Below the pieces are notes generated by a model. The model worked only from the letters and a program-made list of their open reading frames with translations, had not been told where the DNA came from and ran no database searches. This document shows, piece after piece, positions 18,148 to 26,241 of a DNA stretch of 64,000 nucleotides. This DNA comes from Clostridium sp. (GTDB lineage: Bacteria > Bacillota > Clostridia > Clostridiales > Clostridiaceae), in NCBI RefSeq assembly GCF_026168755.1, contig NZ_JAPFDR010000002.1, positions 1 to 64,000 on the forward strand, read 5' to 3'. How positions within the stretch are numbered: position 1 is the first letter of the stretch; every line of letters begins with the position of its first letter. The position numbers and the translations under genes are program-made.

Positions 18148-18220
18148 GGAGATAGTAGGAATCGAACCTACTTCTATAGATTAAAATTCTATTGTTTTAC
18201 CACTAATAAACTATATCCCC
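18148..18220 (-). tRNA. Phage-encoded tRNA-Lys (UUU)
   Basis: The minus strand folds as a cloverleaf: acceptor GGGGATA with TATCTCC (one G-T), D stem GTTT/AAAC, anticodon stem ATAGA/TCTAT with loop ATTTTAA (anticodon TTT), T arm GTAGG-TTCGATT-CCTAC. CCA is not encoded. The next base, which would be position 73, is U, and base 32 is A; both are unusual for a lysine tRNA, so charging identity is less certain than the fold. Confidence 0.8.
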
Positions 18221-18225
18221 ATGTT

Positions 18226-18249
18226 GCACCTAGCTTTTACACTAGATGC
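18226..18249. repeat. 8-bp hairpin just upstream of the phage tRNA
   Basis: GCACCTAG and CTAGATGC (one G-T) flank an 8-base loop, five bases before the tRNA 5' end on the transcribed strand. It could be a processing or transcript-stabilising element. The rest of 18250-18354 is AT-rich and may hold the late promoter, but I cannot identify it with confidence. Confidence 0.45.
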
Positions 18250-18354
18250 TTTTCTCACATAATAATATAGGAGAACAATCAATGTAATGTATAATCTCTA
18301 CATACTCATTATCTCATATCTTGTCTATATAATTATTCTTCTTTTATTCCTTTT

Positions 18355-18876
18355 TTATTCCACCTTTCGCCACTCTTCCCATCTTTGAATGTTAGCAATA
18401 GCTTTTTGCTTTATCTTATTTACTTGAGATTGACTTATATTCATCTCTAATGATATTTGTACTTCATTCTTTTTAAATTTATATTTTAACTCTAATAGCT
18501 TGTACCATTCTTCATTAATGTATTGTAAGTTATATTCTAGTATAGAATTATCTAACTCTATATTTTCTATCTCTTCTTTTAACCCTTCTATCTCTATCTC
18601 CTTAGATAACTTTCTTTTTAACTTTAAATCAGTTATCCTTATTACTTCTCTTTCTGCATAACTTGTTCCATCGCTTGATGTTTGTACCCTTTCTTCAAAT
18701 CCTGGACTACTACTTTCTATCTTGATGTTAACATCACACCCTCTAAGCTCTTGATTAATTTTATCTATCTGCTTCTTTAATACTTCTATTCGATAATTTA
18801 ATGTAGCTATTTTTTTCTCTTTATTAAAATAGTTATATAACTTATCTTCTGTCTTTTTAAATCTATCTCTGCTCAT
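18355..18876 (-). CDS. Late transcription regulator, sigma-region-4/ArpU-like, 173 aa
   Basis: The N-terminal two thirds is a long coiled coil. The C-terminal third is a sigma-70 region-4-like helix-turn-helix ('NEVQISLEMNISQSQVNKIKQKAIANIQRWEEW'). This architecture and position, last early gene before the late operon, match ArpU/RinA-type activators of phage late transcription. The start is set at ATG 18874-18876, about ten bases after GGAGGAG, rather than the ATG seven codons upstream that precedes that site. Confidence 0.75.
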   Translation of the reverse strand: MSRDRFKKTEDKLYNYFNKEKKIATLNYRIEVLKKQIDKINQELRGCDVNIKIESSSPGFEERVQTSSDGTSYAEREVIRITDLKLKRKLSKEIEIEGLKEEIENIELDNSILEYNLQYINEEWYKLLELKYKFKKNEVQISLEMNISQSQVNKIKQKAIANIQRWEEWRKVE

Positions 18877-18883
18877 AAATAAA

Positions 18884-19156
18884 TTACTCCTCCACATAAT
18901 CTATTGCAATAAAAGCTGATTTTCCATCAATGGTAGTTAATCTATATTCTGTTGGTAATTCTTTTAATAATGCACAATCTTTTTTATCCACCCATCCATA
19001 CATATGTCCATTCATCAATTCTCTTAATTGCTTTGGTATTCTCACTACATATTTCCCTCTGCCGCCTTTTTTACTTTCAGAATGGATAGTAAATCTTTCC
19101 CCTATACACTCGCTATACCATTCATTGCCTGTAGATTTCACTATTTTTAAATCCAT
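18884..19156 (-). CDS. Hypothetical early phage protein, 90 aa
   Basis: Not recognised. A basic central segment ('SKKGGRGKYVVRIPKQLREL') is followed by 'ALLKELPTEYRLTTIDGKSAFIAIDYVEE'. Start placed at ATG 19154-19156 after GGGAGGA; an upstream TTG precedes the ribosome site. It lies between the DUF3850-like protein and the late regulator. Confidence 0.6.
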   Translation of the reverse strand: MDLKIVKSTGNEWYSECIGERFTIHSESKKGGRGKYVVRIPKQLRELMNGHMYGWVDKKDCALLKELPTEYRLTTIDGKSAFIAIDYVEE

Positions 19157-19198
19157 ACTAATTCCTCCCTTCAACGAATAATATTTTTGAAGTGCGAA

Positions 19199-19732
19199 TT
19201 AGTACCATAATACTTCATCTAAATTTATATATTCTTCTGCATCACACATACTGAAAGAACCATCTATCCATCCACCTTCATCATGGTCATATTTATAGTA
19301 ATAAATTTCACCATCTTCATTCATAAATGGGTTTGTTATTGTATCGTAAGCTCTCATTCCTACTGGATAATACGTCATAACTTCTTTATTTAAAAATGGA
19401 CAATATATCGTTCCCCACTCATTCATATTTGATTTCCATTCAAGTTCTATGTCTGAATCTATTGGCTTAATTCCTAGTATTGCATAGTCATTATTTAATC
19501 CTTCTATATCTTTTAAGATATAGATCACTTGTCTTAATACTTTTTTGCCACTAAAGTTACTATAAACACCATCTTCTATAGTTTCATATTCTTTATTTGG
19601 ATTAAACTCTTTAAGTATTAAAATATCTCCTACTTTAAAATCTCTATCATTTTTTCTTAATTCAAAAGGTTTCTTTTCACATTTAACATCATTAAAATAT
19701 TGTGGTAATATCTTCAGCTCATGTATTTTCAT
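19199..19732 (-). CDS. DUF3850/ASCH-like protein with C-terminal extension, 177 aa
   Basis: The first ~95 residues match the DUF3850 pattern ('HELKILPQYFNDVKCEKKPFELRKNDRDFKVGD'), a PUA/ASCH-like RNA- or nucleotide-binding fold common in phages. The last ~75 residues are rich in Tyr, Asp and Glu ('YYYKYDHDEGGWIDGSF') and unrecognised; they may be a second module. Function unknown. Confidence 0.65.
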   Translation of the reverse strand: MKIHELKILPQYFNDVKCEKKPFELRKNDRDFKVGDILILKEFNPNKEYETIEDGVYSNFSGKKVLRQVIYILKDIEGLNNDYAILGIKPIDSDIELEWKSNMNEWGTIYCPFLNKEVMTYYPVGMRAYDTITNPFMNEDGEIYYYKYDHDEGGWIDGSFSMCDAEEYINLDEVLWY

Positions 19733-19773
19733 TCTCCCTCAAATCCTTTCTTCGCAATAGTTTCAAACTATTC

Positions 19774-19902
19774 TTATTTCTTTTTCTTCCTGCTCCTTGA
19801 AAGATACTTTTCTTTACAGTCCTGCTCCAAAATATCTTTTCGTTTCTTATTAACAACTATATTCTTATCTCTAAAATCTTTTATTAATTTATCAATAATC
19901 AT
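19774..19902 (-). CDS. Small basic phage protein, 42 aa
   Basis: ATG at 19900-19902 is seven bases after GGAGGG and the frame runs to TAA at 19774-19776. The product is strongly basic, ending Lys-Lys-Lys-Lys, with no recognised domain. It follows the SSB gene closely. The ribosome site and codon use support it; function unknown. Confidence 0.6.
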   Translation of the reverse strand: MIIDKLIKDFRDKNIVVNKKRKDILEQDCKEKYLSRSRKKKK

Positions 19903-19916
19903 TTCTTTGCCCTCCA

Positions 19917-20330
19917 TCAGAATGGCATCTCCCCATCATCAATTGGCACTTCTTGTCCAAATCCCATTCCATCATCTACTGGTGGATCCCAGCTATTATT
20001 TCTAGAGCTGTTATTAGAACTACCTATAAACTCAAAACTTTCTACAATAACATCTGTTGTATATCTCTTAACTCCATCTTGTCCATCATAACTACCAGTT
20101 CTTATACTCCCTGTAACTGCTAACTGCCTACCTTTAGTAACATATTGTGCAATTGCTTCTCCTTGTTTATTAAATGCTATACAGTTTATAAAATCTGTTT
20201 CATCTTTTTTAAACTGTCTATTTACTGCTAAAGTAAATCTACAAACTGCTGTTCCGCTTCCTGCTGCATATCTTAGCTCTGGATCCTTAGTAAGTCTTCC
20301 TAATAAAACTACTTTATTAATAATAACCAC
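19917..20330 (-). CDS. ssb: Single-stranded DNA-binding protein, 137 aa
   Basis: OB-fold SSB with the conserved start 'MVIINKVVLLGRLTKDPELRYAAGSGTAVCRFTLAVNR', 'FINCIAFNKQGEAIAQYVTKGRQLAVTG' and an acidic tail ending in 'DDGEMPF', the tip that recruits repair and replication proteins. Protects single-stranded DNA during phage replication and ERF-driven recombination. Confidence 0.95.
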   Translation of the reverse strand: MVIINKVVLLGRLTKDPELRYAAGSGTAVCRFTLAVNRQFKKDETDFINCIAFNKQGEAIAQYVTKGRQLAVTGSIRTGSYDGQDGVKRYTTDVIVESFEFIGSSNNSSRNNSWDPPVDDGMGFGQEVPIDDGEMPF

Positions 20331-20332
20331 TC

Positions 20333-20851
20333 CTATTCATATATCTTTCTTATTTTAAATTTTCTTATATAGTTAAATACCGTTCCTTTTGCCACTCCAA
20401 GCATTTCTGCTATTTCATCATAATTAAAATTATTATTTAAAAGCTCAACCATAGTTTCTCTATCTATAGTTTTGATTCTAGTTATTGTTAATTCATTATT
20501 GATAGCATGTTTTATATTCATTTTCTGAGTACACCACTCTAAATTTTCAACATTATTATTTAAAGGATTTCCATCTATATGATTTACTACTTTATAATTG
20601 TTTGGATTAGGGATAAATGCTTCTGCTACCAATCTATGAACTTTAAAATCTTTAGTTTTATTATCTTTGGTTAATTTCACTACGCTTCTGCTATAGTATT
20701 TATTGCTTTGTTGTTTATATGGAGCTAATATTCTTTCTCTTTGTATATATTTGCGCCCATTCCAACCTAATAAACTTTTAACTCTGCCAAAATTGCTAAT
20801 CTCATACAGCCCCTCATACCCCTTTATAGATTTCCATTCCTCTTTATCCAT
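20333..20851 (-). CDS. Free-standing HNH homing endonuclease with NUMOD4 domain, 172 aa
   Basis: Begins with a NUMOD4 motif ('EEWKSIKGYEGLYEISNFGRVKSL'), then an HNH core ('HRLVAEAFIPNPNNYKVVNHIDGNPLNNNVENLEWCT'), then a helix-turn-helix tail ('YDEIAEMLGVAKGTVFNYIRKF'). This is the layout of mobile phage homing endonucleases. Start ATG 20849-20851 is nine bases after GGGGG and overlaps the resolvase stop. It is inserted between the resolvase and SSB genes without disrupting either. Confidence 0.88.
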   Translation of the reverse strand: MDKEEWKSIKGYEGLYEISNFGRVKSLLGWNGRKYIQRERILAPYKQQSNKYYSRSVVKLTKDNKTKDFKVHRLVAEAFIPNPNNYKVVNHIDGNPLNNNVENLEWCTQKMNIKHAINNELTITRIKTIDRETMVELLNNNFNYDEIAEMLGVAKGTVFNYIRKFKIRKIYE

Positions 20852-21347
20852 TAATATCATCCCCCTTCAAATACATATCATGATAAGTTACTGCAACTGC
20901 ATAAGCTTGCCATATATCTTTTTTAAATCCGTAAAACCATCCTGGTTCTTTCTTAGTGCCTTTCCCCTTATTAGGTGTGTTAGGAGCAAATCTATCTACT
21001 AAAGCTTGTACTATATTACTATCTTTAGCCCTCATACTATTGCATAAATTCATCTTTTCATCTTTTCTATAGATATATTTAGGTTTTGTACAATAAGCTC
21101 TTCTAATGGCTTCTGTAAATATTCCTATCCATACACAAGTTTCAAAGACACTTTGCCCTACAGCCATTCCTTGTGACGCTATCATTTCAATAGCAAAACA
21201 CTCCTCTCCTTTAGGATAAAAATCATTGTTACATATTCTTTTTAATAATTCTTCATTTAAAATTTTTCCACACTCTACAATGCTTAAATCTTCACATAAA
21301 TATACATATCCACTTTCTATATTTCCTGGATCTATTGCTAATATCAT
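20844..21347 (-). CDS. RuvC-like Holliday junction resolvase, 167 aa
   Basis: Begins 'MILAIDPGNIESGYVYL' with the first catalytic Asp of the RNase H-like fold at residue 6, a Glu in 'CFAIEMIASQGM' near residue 54, and a C-terminal block 'KKDIWQAYAVAVTYHD' with the last acidic residues. Such enzymes resolve branched DNA before packaging. It overlaps the 37-aa gene upstream by four bases. Confidence 0.82.
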   Translation of the reverse strand: MILAIDPGNIESGYVYLCEDLSIVECGKILNEELLKRICNNDFYPKGEECFAIEMIASQGMAVGQSVFETCVWIGIFTEAIRRAYCTKPKYIYRKDEKMNLCNSMRAKDSNIVQALVDRFAPNTPNKGKGTKKEPGWFYGFKKDIWQAYAVAVTYHDMYLKGDDING

Positions 21348-21457
21348 ATTTTATACTTATCCTTCCAAACTATATAATTCTCAAATGAATCTTTTATTTT
21401 TTGTTTTTTACAAAAATCTTTAAACTCTTGTAATTCTCTTTCAGTTATCCAACTCAT
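21344..21457 (-). CDS. Small phage protein, 37 aa
   Basis: ATG at 21455-21457 with AGGAGAAATATT just upstream; stop TGA at 21344-21346 overlaps the resolvase ATG (ATGA arrangement). Starts 'MSWITERELQEFKDFCKKQK'. The coupling to the resolvase supports a real gene. No known domain. Confidence 0.6.
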   Translation of the reverse strand: MSWITERELQEFKDFCKKQKIKDSFENYIVWKDKYKI

Positions 21458-21501
21458 AATATTTCTCCTTATTAATTAGGGAGATTCCCCTCCCCTTATT
21501 C

Positions 21502-22215
21502 TTAAGCTATTATTGATATATTCTTAATTTCTTCTAACTCTTTTTCTAAATATTTCTTTATATTAATAATTGCTTGATTTCTCCATGCTCCTCCATCAGC
21601 TTCAAATAATGCTGCTCTTGGTCCGCTTTGCATCCTAAATATAAATTTACTTGTTGGTTGTTCTACTTCTGGGAATGTTCTATATGGTGCTAATGATACT
21701 GGATTAGGTACTATTGCTTGTCCTACACTTGCTACACCTGTTTTAACTGTTACTTGTTGGCTTACTCCATCATCACCAGTTGACTTTACCGCTTCATCTT
21801 GAACTAATCCTGTATACTTTAATAAGACTGCTTTATCTCCTGCATCTACAAATGAACTTTGTAACATGATATTAAATCTTTCTGTATCTAGAAAATCATT
21901 GTATCTAATGTTATTAGGTAATATTGCATCTGCCTTTATATATAACTCTCTTTCTCTATCACAGTTTAATGCGCTGTATAATCTAACTTCATTATGAGAT
22001 TTAACATGTATTAACAACTCACCTTCTAATTCATCTACATTTGTTTTTATATAATCAACTAAACCTGTTAATGTAGCTACATTTAAAACTTCTGCTACTG
22101 GAGCTGTAACTCTTTTTAAAGACTCTCTTGTATATGTTCCTTGTGGTAACTCAACTATTGGCTCCTTTTCCATACCTAAACCTACTAAATATTCTAATGC
22201 TTCTCTTCTTTCCAT
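21502..22215 (-). CDS. Hypothetical phage protein, possibly DUF2303/YfdQ-like, 237 aa
   Basis: Helical start ('RREALEYLVGLGMEKEPIVELPQG'), then 'LVDYIKTNVDELEGELLIHVKSHNEVRLYSAL', a pattern I associate with the DUF2303/YfdQ group found in early regions of prophages, although I cannot confirm the match. Start ATG 22213-22215 sits about nine bases after AAAGGTGG, which overlaps the upstream GTG. Function unknown. Confidence 0.6.
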   Translation of the reverse strand: MERREALEYLVGLGMEKEPIVELPQGTYTRESLKRVTAPVAEVLNVATLTGLVDYIKTNVDELEGELLIHVKSHNEVRLYSALNCDRERELYIKADAILPNNIRYNDFLDTERFNIMLQSSFVDAGDKAVLLKYTGLVQDEAVKSTGDDGVSQQVTVKTGVASVGQAIVPNPVSLAPYRTFPEVEQPTSKFIFRMQSGPRAALFEADGGAWRNQAIINIKKYLEKELEEIKNISIIA

Positions 22216-22289
22216 TTTCTTTTCCACCTTTACTTTATTTATTAATGTGCAAGGTTTAAGCCCCTTGCCATGGCTATATATAAATTTAA

Positions 22290-22688
22290 TTATTTAACTA
22301 ATCTGATTCCTTCTAAATCAATATTTTCTGCATTTTCTTCTGCTGTTGTTACTACTTCGCCAGTTTCTTCATCTACTCTCATTACACTTTGTCCTGGAAC
22401 TTGTTTTTTATATTCACTTGCTAATACTCCACCTTTTCCATCTGAACCAATAACAATTTTTGCTGATAATGCCTTGCTTGGTGCTAACTTTGTTTTTGCT
22501 ACTATGTTAACCTCTGTAAGCTCTCTATCTTCTCCAGTAGTTAATGTCATATCAACTGTTAGCTTTCTCTTAACCTTATAATCTGTGTTTGGGTCAGTAA
22601 TGTTTTGTAACACCTCTCTTAATGCCATATTTACCTTTTCTGCTAATGCTCCATCTGCAAATGTTTCTAAATTAATCATGTTATTCAT
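22290..22688 (-). CDS. Phage 'replication terminator protein'-type protein, 132 aa
   Basis: Starts 'MNNMINLETFADGALAEKVNMALREVLQNITDPNTDYKVKRKLTVDM', a pattern widespread in Clostridium and Bacillus phages and usually annotated as replication terminator protein. Beta-rich centre ('VNIVAKTKLAPSKALSAKIVIGSDG'). The biochemical activity of these proteins is not established to my knowledge. It precedes the 237-aa gene in the early operon. Confidence 0.65.
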   Translation of the reverse strand: MNNMINLETFADGALAEKVNMALREVLQNITDPNTDYKVKRKLTVDMTLTTGEDRELTEVNIVAKTKLAPSKALSAKIVIGSDGKGGVLASEYKKQVPGQSVMRVDEETGEVVTTAEENAENIDLEGIRLVK

Positions 22689-22774
22689 AATGTTTTTCCT
22701 TCTTTCTCTTATTATTAATTGATTATTAATTGAAAATATATAGTTATAGCTATTGCTAAAATTAACTCACTTTT

Positions 22775-23077
22775 CTACTCTTCTCTATTAACCTTTAAAT
22801 CATCTTTTGCCTTACTCCATATCATTCTTGAAGTTGTATGAACTTCTTTTAGATACTTACATATTTCTTCTAGCCTACCCTTTAATGCTGACTTTTCTCC
22901 TCTTTTAAGGTCTTTCTTTATATCTAACTTAATCTTGCTCCAGCGATTATAAGCCTGTAATGAATCAATCATTAATCTATAAGCTTCTCTTATATCATTC
23001 TCTTGTAATGAACCAAATCTCTTAACAATATTGATATACTGTAAAGCTTCTTCTTTATATTCATCTTCAAAGCTCAT
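22775..23077 (-). CDS. Hypothetical early phage protein, 100 aa
   Basis: All-helical, Lys/Glu-rich protein ('DEYKEEALQYINIVKRFGSLQENDIREAYRLMIDSLQAYNR'). The ATG at 23075-23077 is about eight bases from AGGTG; an in-frame GTG lies three codons upstream inside that site. It directly follows the DnaC-like gene, so a replication-related role is possible but not shown. Confidence 0.55.
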   Translation of the reverse strand: MSFEDEYKEEALQYINIVKRFGSLQENDIREAYRLMIDSLQAYNRWSKIKLDIKKDLKRGEKSALKGRLEEICKYLKEVHTTSRMIWSKAKDDLKVNREE

Positions 23078-23086
23078 AGTTAACAC

Positions 23087-23863
23087 CTATTCCACATATT
23101 TTTTTAACCTATAATTACAATCACTCTTAAATACAGTTCCAAACCTCTTGCCACAACACTCCAATATCCTACCGCCTAAAGCTTCATCTAAATCTAAAAG
23201 CATTATTGGAGTACATTCTGTAGAAATTAAAGTAGGTAGATAGTTGTAATATCTATAATTAATTATTGGATATATATGCTTAATATCTGGTTCTTTAAGT
23301 TCACCTATTAACTTACCTTTCTTAACCTTATCCTTAAATAAGTCATCTATAATCAATACTTTAGCTCTCTTATATTTCTCTATTGTTTTGTTATAATATT
23401 CCTCATCCATAGCACAAGCCTTTAATTCCCTCATAACCTCTATATAAGGCATATACACTACTGGTATTTTTTTATCTAATAAAGCCTTACCTATTGCAGT
23501 AACTATATGTGTTTTCCCTGCTCCTGGTTGTCCCATTAAACAAAAACCATTTTCCCTAATATCTTTTATTTCATCAAAGCTTTTTATATATTCAACTGCC
23601 TTTTCTCTAGCTTTGTTAGTTATATCGTTATAAGGCTTATATTCTTTTAGCAGCTTTATATCTTTAGGTGCTACCCCGAAACTTTCCCACATTCTATTTA
23701 TAAGATCCAACTCATAACATTCACATCTAGCTTTTATTTTTCCCTCGTCATTAAATAACCAGGTTGTATCTTTACACTTATTACACTTGTAATTATTCGA
23801 AGCAGCCGAAGTTATATTGCTGTTTATCTTCACTTGATTTAATATTCTGTTCAATACCTCCAT
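23087..23863 (-). CDS. DnaC/IstB-like replicative helicase loader ATPase, 258 aa
   Basis: N-terminal zinc-binding cluster ('CNKCKDTTWL' then 'CEC'), Walker A 'GQPGAGKTH' near residue 113 and Walker B 'VLIIDDLF' near 175: an AAA+ loader that would place the host helicase on phage DNA opened by the DnaD-like initiator. ATG at 23861-23863 has GGAGATAG upstream. The gene overlaps the DnaD-like gene by 71 bases, so the two are likely co-translated. Confidence 0.88.
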   Translation of the reverse strand: MEVLNRILNQVKINSNITSAASNNYKCNKCKDTTWLFNDEGKIKARCECYELDLINRMWESFGVAPKDIKLLKEYKPYNDITNKAREKAVEYIKSFDEIKDIRENGFCLMGQPGAGKTHIVTAIGKALLDKKIPVVYMPYIEVMRELKACAMDEEYYNKTIEKYKRAKVLIIDDLFKDKVKKGKLIGELKEPDIKHIYPIINYRYYNYLPTLISTECTPIMLLDLDEALGGRILECCGKRFGTVFKSDCNYRLKKYVE

Positions 23864-24611
23864 TATTGCTATCTCCTTTATCTCTATAATTCCCCTCTAA
23901 TACTTTTGTAAAATTATTAGGTTTAATCAGCCAATCAAATGTAATTGTCCAATTTTTATTATTCTGCCCTTTTAGGAAGCTTGAATATCTTATATTTTCT
24001 ATTGCTTCTAATACTGTATCTAATCCATATTCTTTAATTCTTGCATTTAATAATCTATATCTATTTGTGTTAGGATTTATTGCTACTAACTTTTGTAATC
24101 CTATTGAGTTCCAAGAATCAATAATAGGTTGTACTTTAGTACTACTAACTATATCTTTAGATATAGTATTATTATCCTTACCTAACCTATCCTTACCTAA
24201 CCTAACCTGGGTTTCACATTGGTAACCATTTTGTACACCGTCTGGTATACCAACGGTAGTCACATCATTTGATAAGGTATAAGAGTTATTATCTTTTAAT
24301 ATTAATTGGCTTTTTTCTTCTTGGTATGGAGTCTCTTTATATCTATCACTTCTTATATAATTGTGTATTCTCCAATGCTTTATTACACATACACCACTTT
24401 CAAAAGGAATCACAAATCTTTTAGCTATAAGTAACGTAATATCATCTTGGTTACACCCAACCATTCTTTGTATTTTTTTAGGATTATTTATAAATCCATC
24501 ATCATCTGCTCTCATGCTTAAATGGAAGTATAGAGCCTGTGTACTAAGTGGCATATCTAAAAAAGCATCACTATCTATAATTGTTTTGGAAAACATTCTT
24601 CTCTCTGCCAT
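23793..24611 (-). CDS. Phage replisome organizer / DnaD-like initiator, 272 aa
   Basis: N-terminal winged-helix domain with the phage replisome organizer signature ('SKTIIDSDAFLDMPLSTQALYFHLSMRADDDGF'), a low-complexity middle and a C-terminal DnaD-like part ('RLLNARIKEYGLDTVLEAIENIRYSSFLKG'). It would bind the phage origin and recruit the DnaC-like loader, its immediate neighbour. The minus-strand coding DNA near 24180-24260 contains short direct repeats that could be origin iterons, which are often inside such genes. Confidence 0.85.
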   Translation of the reverse strand: MAERRMFSKTIIDSDAFLDMPLSTQALYFHLSMRADDDGFINNPKKIQRMVGCNQDDITLLIAKRFVIPFESGVCVIKHWRIHNYIRSDRYKETPYQEEKSQLILKDNNSYTLSNDVTTVGIPDGVQNGYQCETQVRLGKDRLGKDNNTISKDIVSSTKVQPIIDSWNSIGLQKLVAINPNTNRYRLLNARIKEYGLDTVLEAIENIRYSSFLKGQNNKNWTITFDWLIKPNNFTKVLEGNYRDKGDSNNGGIEQNIKSSEDKQQYNFGCFE

Positions 24612-24622
24612 ACTAACTACCT

Positions 24623-24919
24623 CTAGTAAGAAGGACTAAAATGTCTTTCTCTGTTAACATCCTCTAGTCTTTCCTTCGCTTCTATGATTTCATAAGCTTC
24701 TTCTAACGCTATCTTTAATTCTAGATTTTCATCTTCTAACTCACTAAAAGTCTTTTCCCCAATACTGCGCCTATAATCATCCACTAAATTCTCAAACTGC
24801 TCATTTTCGAATACAACACCTTCTGTTTTATCCTCTGTAATAAATTGCACATATGCTCCATCTATATATTTAACTTCTTGGTTTCTCCAATTTAAATTAA
24901 CAACTCTTTCTAAGATCAC
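24623..24919 (-). CDS. Hypothetical early phage protein, 98 aa
   Basis: Beta-strand start ('ILERVVNLNWRNQEVKYIDGAYVQFIT') and an acidic coiled-coil C-terminal half. Its start overlaps the ERF gene stop by four bases (ATGA), so translation is coupled to the recombinase. No domain recognised. Confidence 0.55.
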   Translation of the reverse strand: MILERVVNLNWRNQEVKYIDGAYVQFITEDKTEGVVFENEQFENLVDDYRRSIGEKTFSELEDENLELKIALEEAYEIIEAKERLEDVNRERHFSPSY

Positions 24920-25503
24920 TTCTTACCCTCCAATCCGTTACAAACATGGTCATATTCTGCTTTGGTAAGTGATTTTATATCCTTTTTGTATTTTGTTAAT
25001 ACCATTTGTTCAATCTTTGCTTTATCATATCCAGCGTTATTAGCTAATGTATATAACCTTCTAATTTGTGCTGCAGATAAATTTGTAGTACTTGACTTAC
25101 CCTCTTTCCCATGAGTGTTGGTTGAATCACTATCCTTGTTATCATCAATACAGAACAATCCATTTAATGCATACTTTCTAGCATATGAAGAAGATGCTCC
25201 AGTAATCTGACTTCCGTCCATGCCTTTTTTACTTTCTTCTTCTCTAGCTAAACCAGTACTCCATTCCTTTTCACCTGTTTCTACATCTGTTAAAGTTGCT
25301 GTAGCTTTTATATGATATCTACCTTCTGTATAAACAATTTCATCACTCAACTTTAAAGTACATCTATTTTCCTTTAATAAAGGCTTTACTGCTTCTAATA
25401 TATCCTCACAACTTCTGTAGTTGTAATTCCCAAAATTATTACGTTGGTTCTTAGGAGCATTAAGTTCCTGTTGAATATTAAACAACTTATCATATATCCC
25501 CAT
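24916..25503 (-). CDS. ERF-family single-strand annealing recombinase, 195 aa
   Basis: ERF signature region 'GNYNYRSCEDILEAVKPLLKENRCTLKLSDEI' near residue 24 and 'QITGASSSYARKYALNGLFCIDD' near 100, followed by a basic C-terminal domain. These proteins anneal single strands during phage recombination, together with the SSB and a Gam-like partner present in the same operon. Confidence 0.92.
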   Translation of the reverse strand: MGIYDKLFNIQQELNAPKNQRNNFGNYNYRSCEDILEAVKPLLKENRCTLKLSDEIVYTEGRYHIKATATLTDVETGEKEWSTGLAREEESKKGMDGSQITGASSSYARKYALNGLFCIDDNKDSDSTNTHGKEGKSSTTNLSAAQIRRLYTLANNAGYDKAKIEQMVLTKYKKDIKSLTKAEYDHVCNGLEGKK

Positions 25504-25514
25504 ATATAATTCTC

Positions 25515-26030
25515 CTATTCAGCTTTAATACTTATGTTCTCTACAGTTTCTACTCTTACTCCTGGAACAATTTCACCAGTGGCTTGATTTACACCATCTT
25601 TACAAAGCTTCTTTAATGCAGTCTTATCCAGTTCTGTCTTAACCCTAATTGCATCTATTTCATTCGCGTAGCAGTAATCCATTATTGCTTGTTCATCTTC
25701 ATAGATATATTTAGATGTTTTTCTTGATGTTACTTTTCCATATGGAGTTGATAATTTAAACTTTTTATCTTTTGCTCTCTCCTCTATATAGTAAGCACTT
25801 AATAGACTTTCAAAATATTCTTTATCATCATTTAATGACTTAACTTCCTTTTCTGCCCATTCATTAATACTAGCTATTTGTTCAGCTGCTACATTATTAA
25901 TTTCATTCATCTTTTCATTTACTGCTCTTAACTTTCTTAATACCCATGTAGCACTTTGCAAGTCAGTTACTTTAAATTCCTCTCTTAACTCCTTAATTTC
26001 TTGTAAATCATTTTGTAATAACATATTCAT
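25515..26030 (-). CDS. Gam-like host-nuclease inhibitor, 171 aa
   Basis: N-terminal coiled coil ('WVLRKLRAVNEKMNEINNVAAEQIASINEWAEKE') followed by a block with 'LSTPYGKVTSRKTSKYIYEDE', the layout of Gam-family proteins that bind DNA ends and shield them from host exonucleases. The gene next to ERF fits a recombination module. Assignment is to the Gam superfamily, not to a particular member. Confidence 0.78.
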   Translation of the reverse strand: MNMLLQNDLQEIKELREEFKVTDLQSATWVLRKLRAVNEKMNEINNVAAEQIASINEWAEKEVKSLNDDKEYFESLLSAYYIEERAKDKKFKLSTPYGKVTSRKTSKYIYEDEQAIMDYCYANEIDAIRVKTELDKTALKKLCKDGVNQATGEIVPGVRVETVENISIKAE

Positions 26031-26058
26031 TTTTTAATTCCTCCTAGTTTAAATTCTT

Positions 26059-26241
26059 TTAATTTTCTGTTATACTGTCCTTGAATGTTTTTATAAGGCT
26101 ATTAACTGGCTCATGAGCGCCAACTCTACCAGATAGTAGCTTTTCTGCTCTTTCTATAGCAATGTCATAATCTAATCCTTTATCTGCTATCATTTCATGT
26201 GCTAATCTAGCAACTTCTTCTATATAATCATCTTGTTTCAT
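26059..26241 (-). CDS. Small phage protein, 60 aa
   Basis: Helical protein, 'MKQDDYIEEVARLAHEMIADKGLDYDIAIERAEKLL', ending 'LIKTFKDSITEN'. It abuts the 107-aa gene with no gap, so it is coupled to it. No recognised domain. Confidence 0.6.
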   Translation of the reverse strand: MKQDDYIEEVARLAHEMIADKGLDYDIAIERAEKLLSGRVGAHEPVNSLIKTFKDSITEN

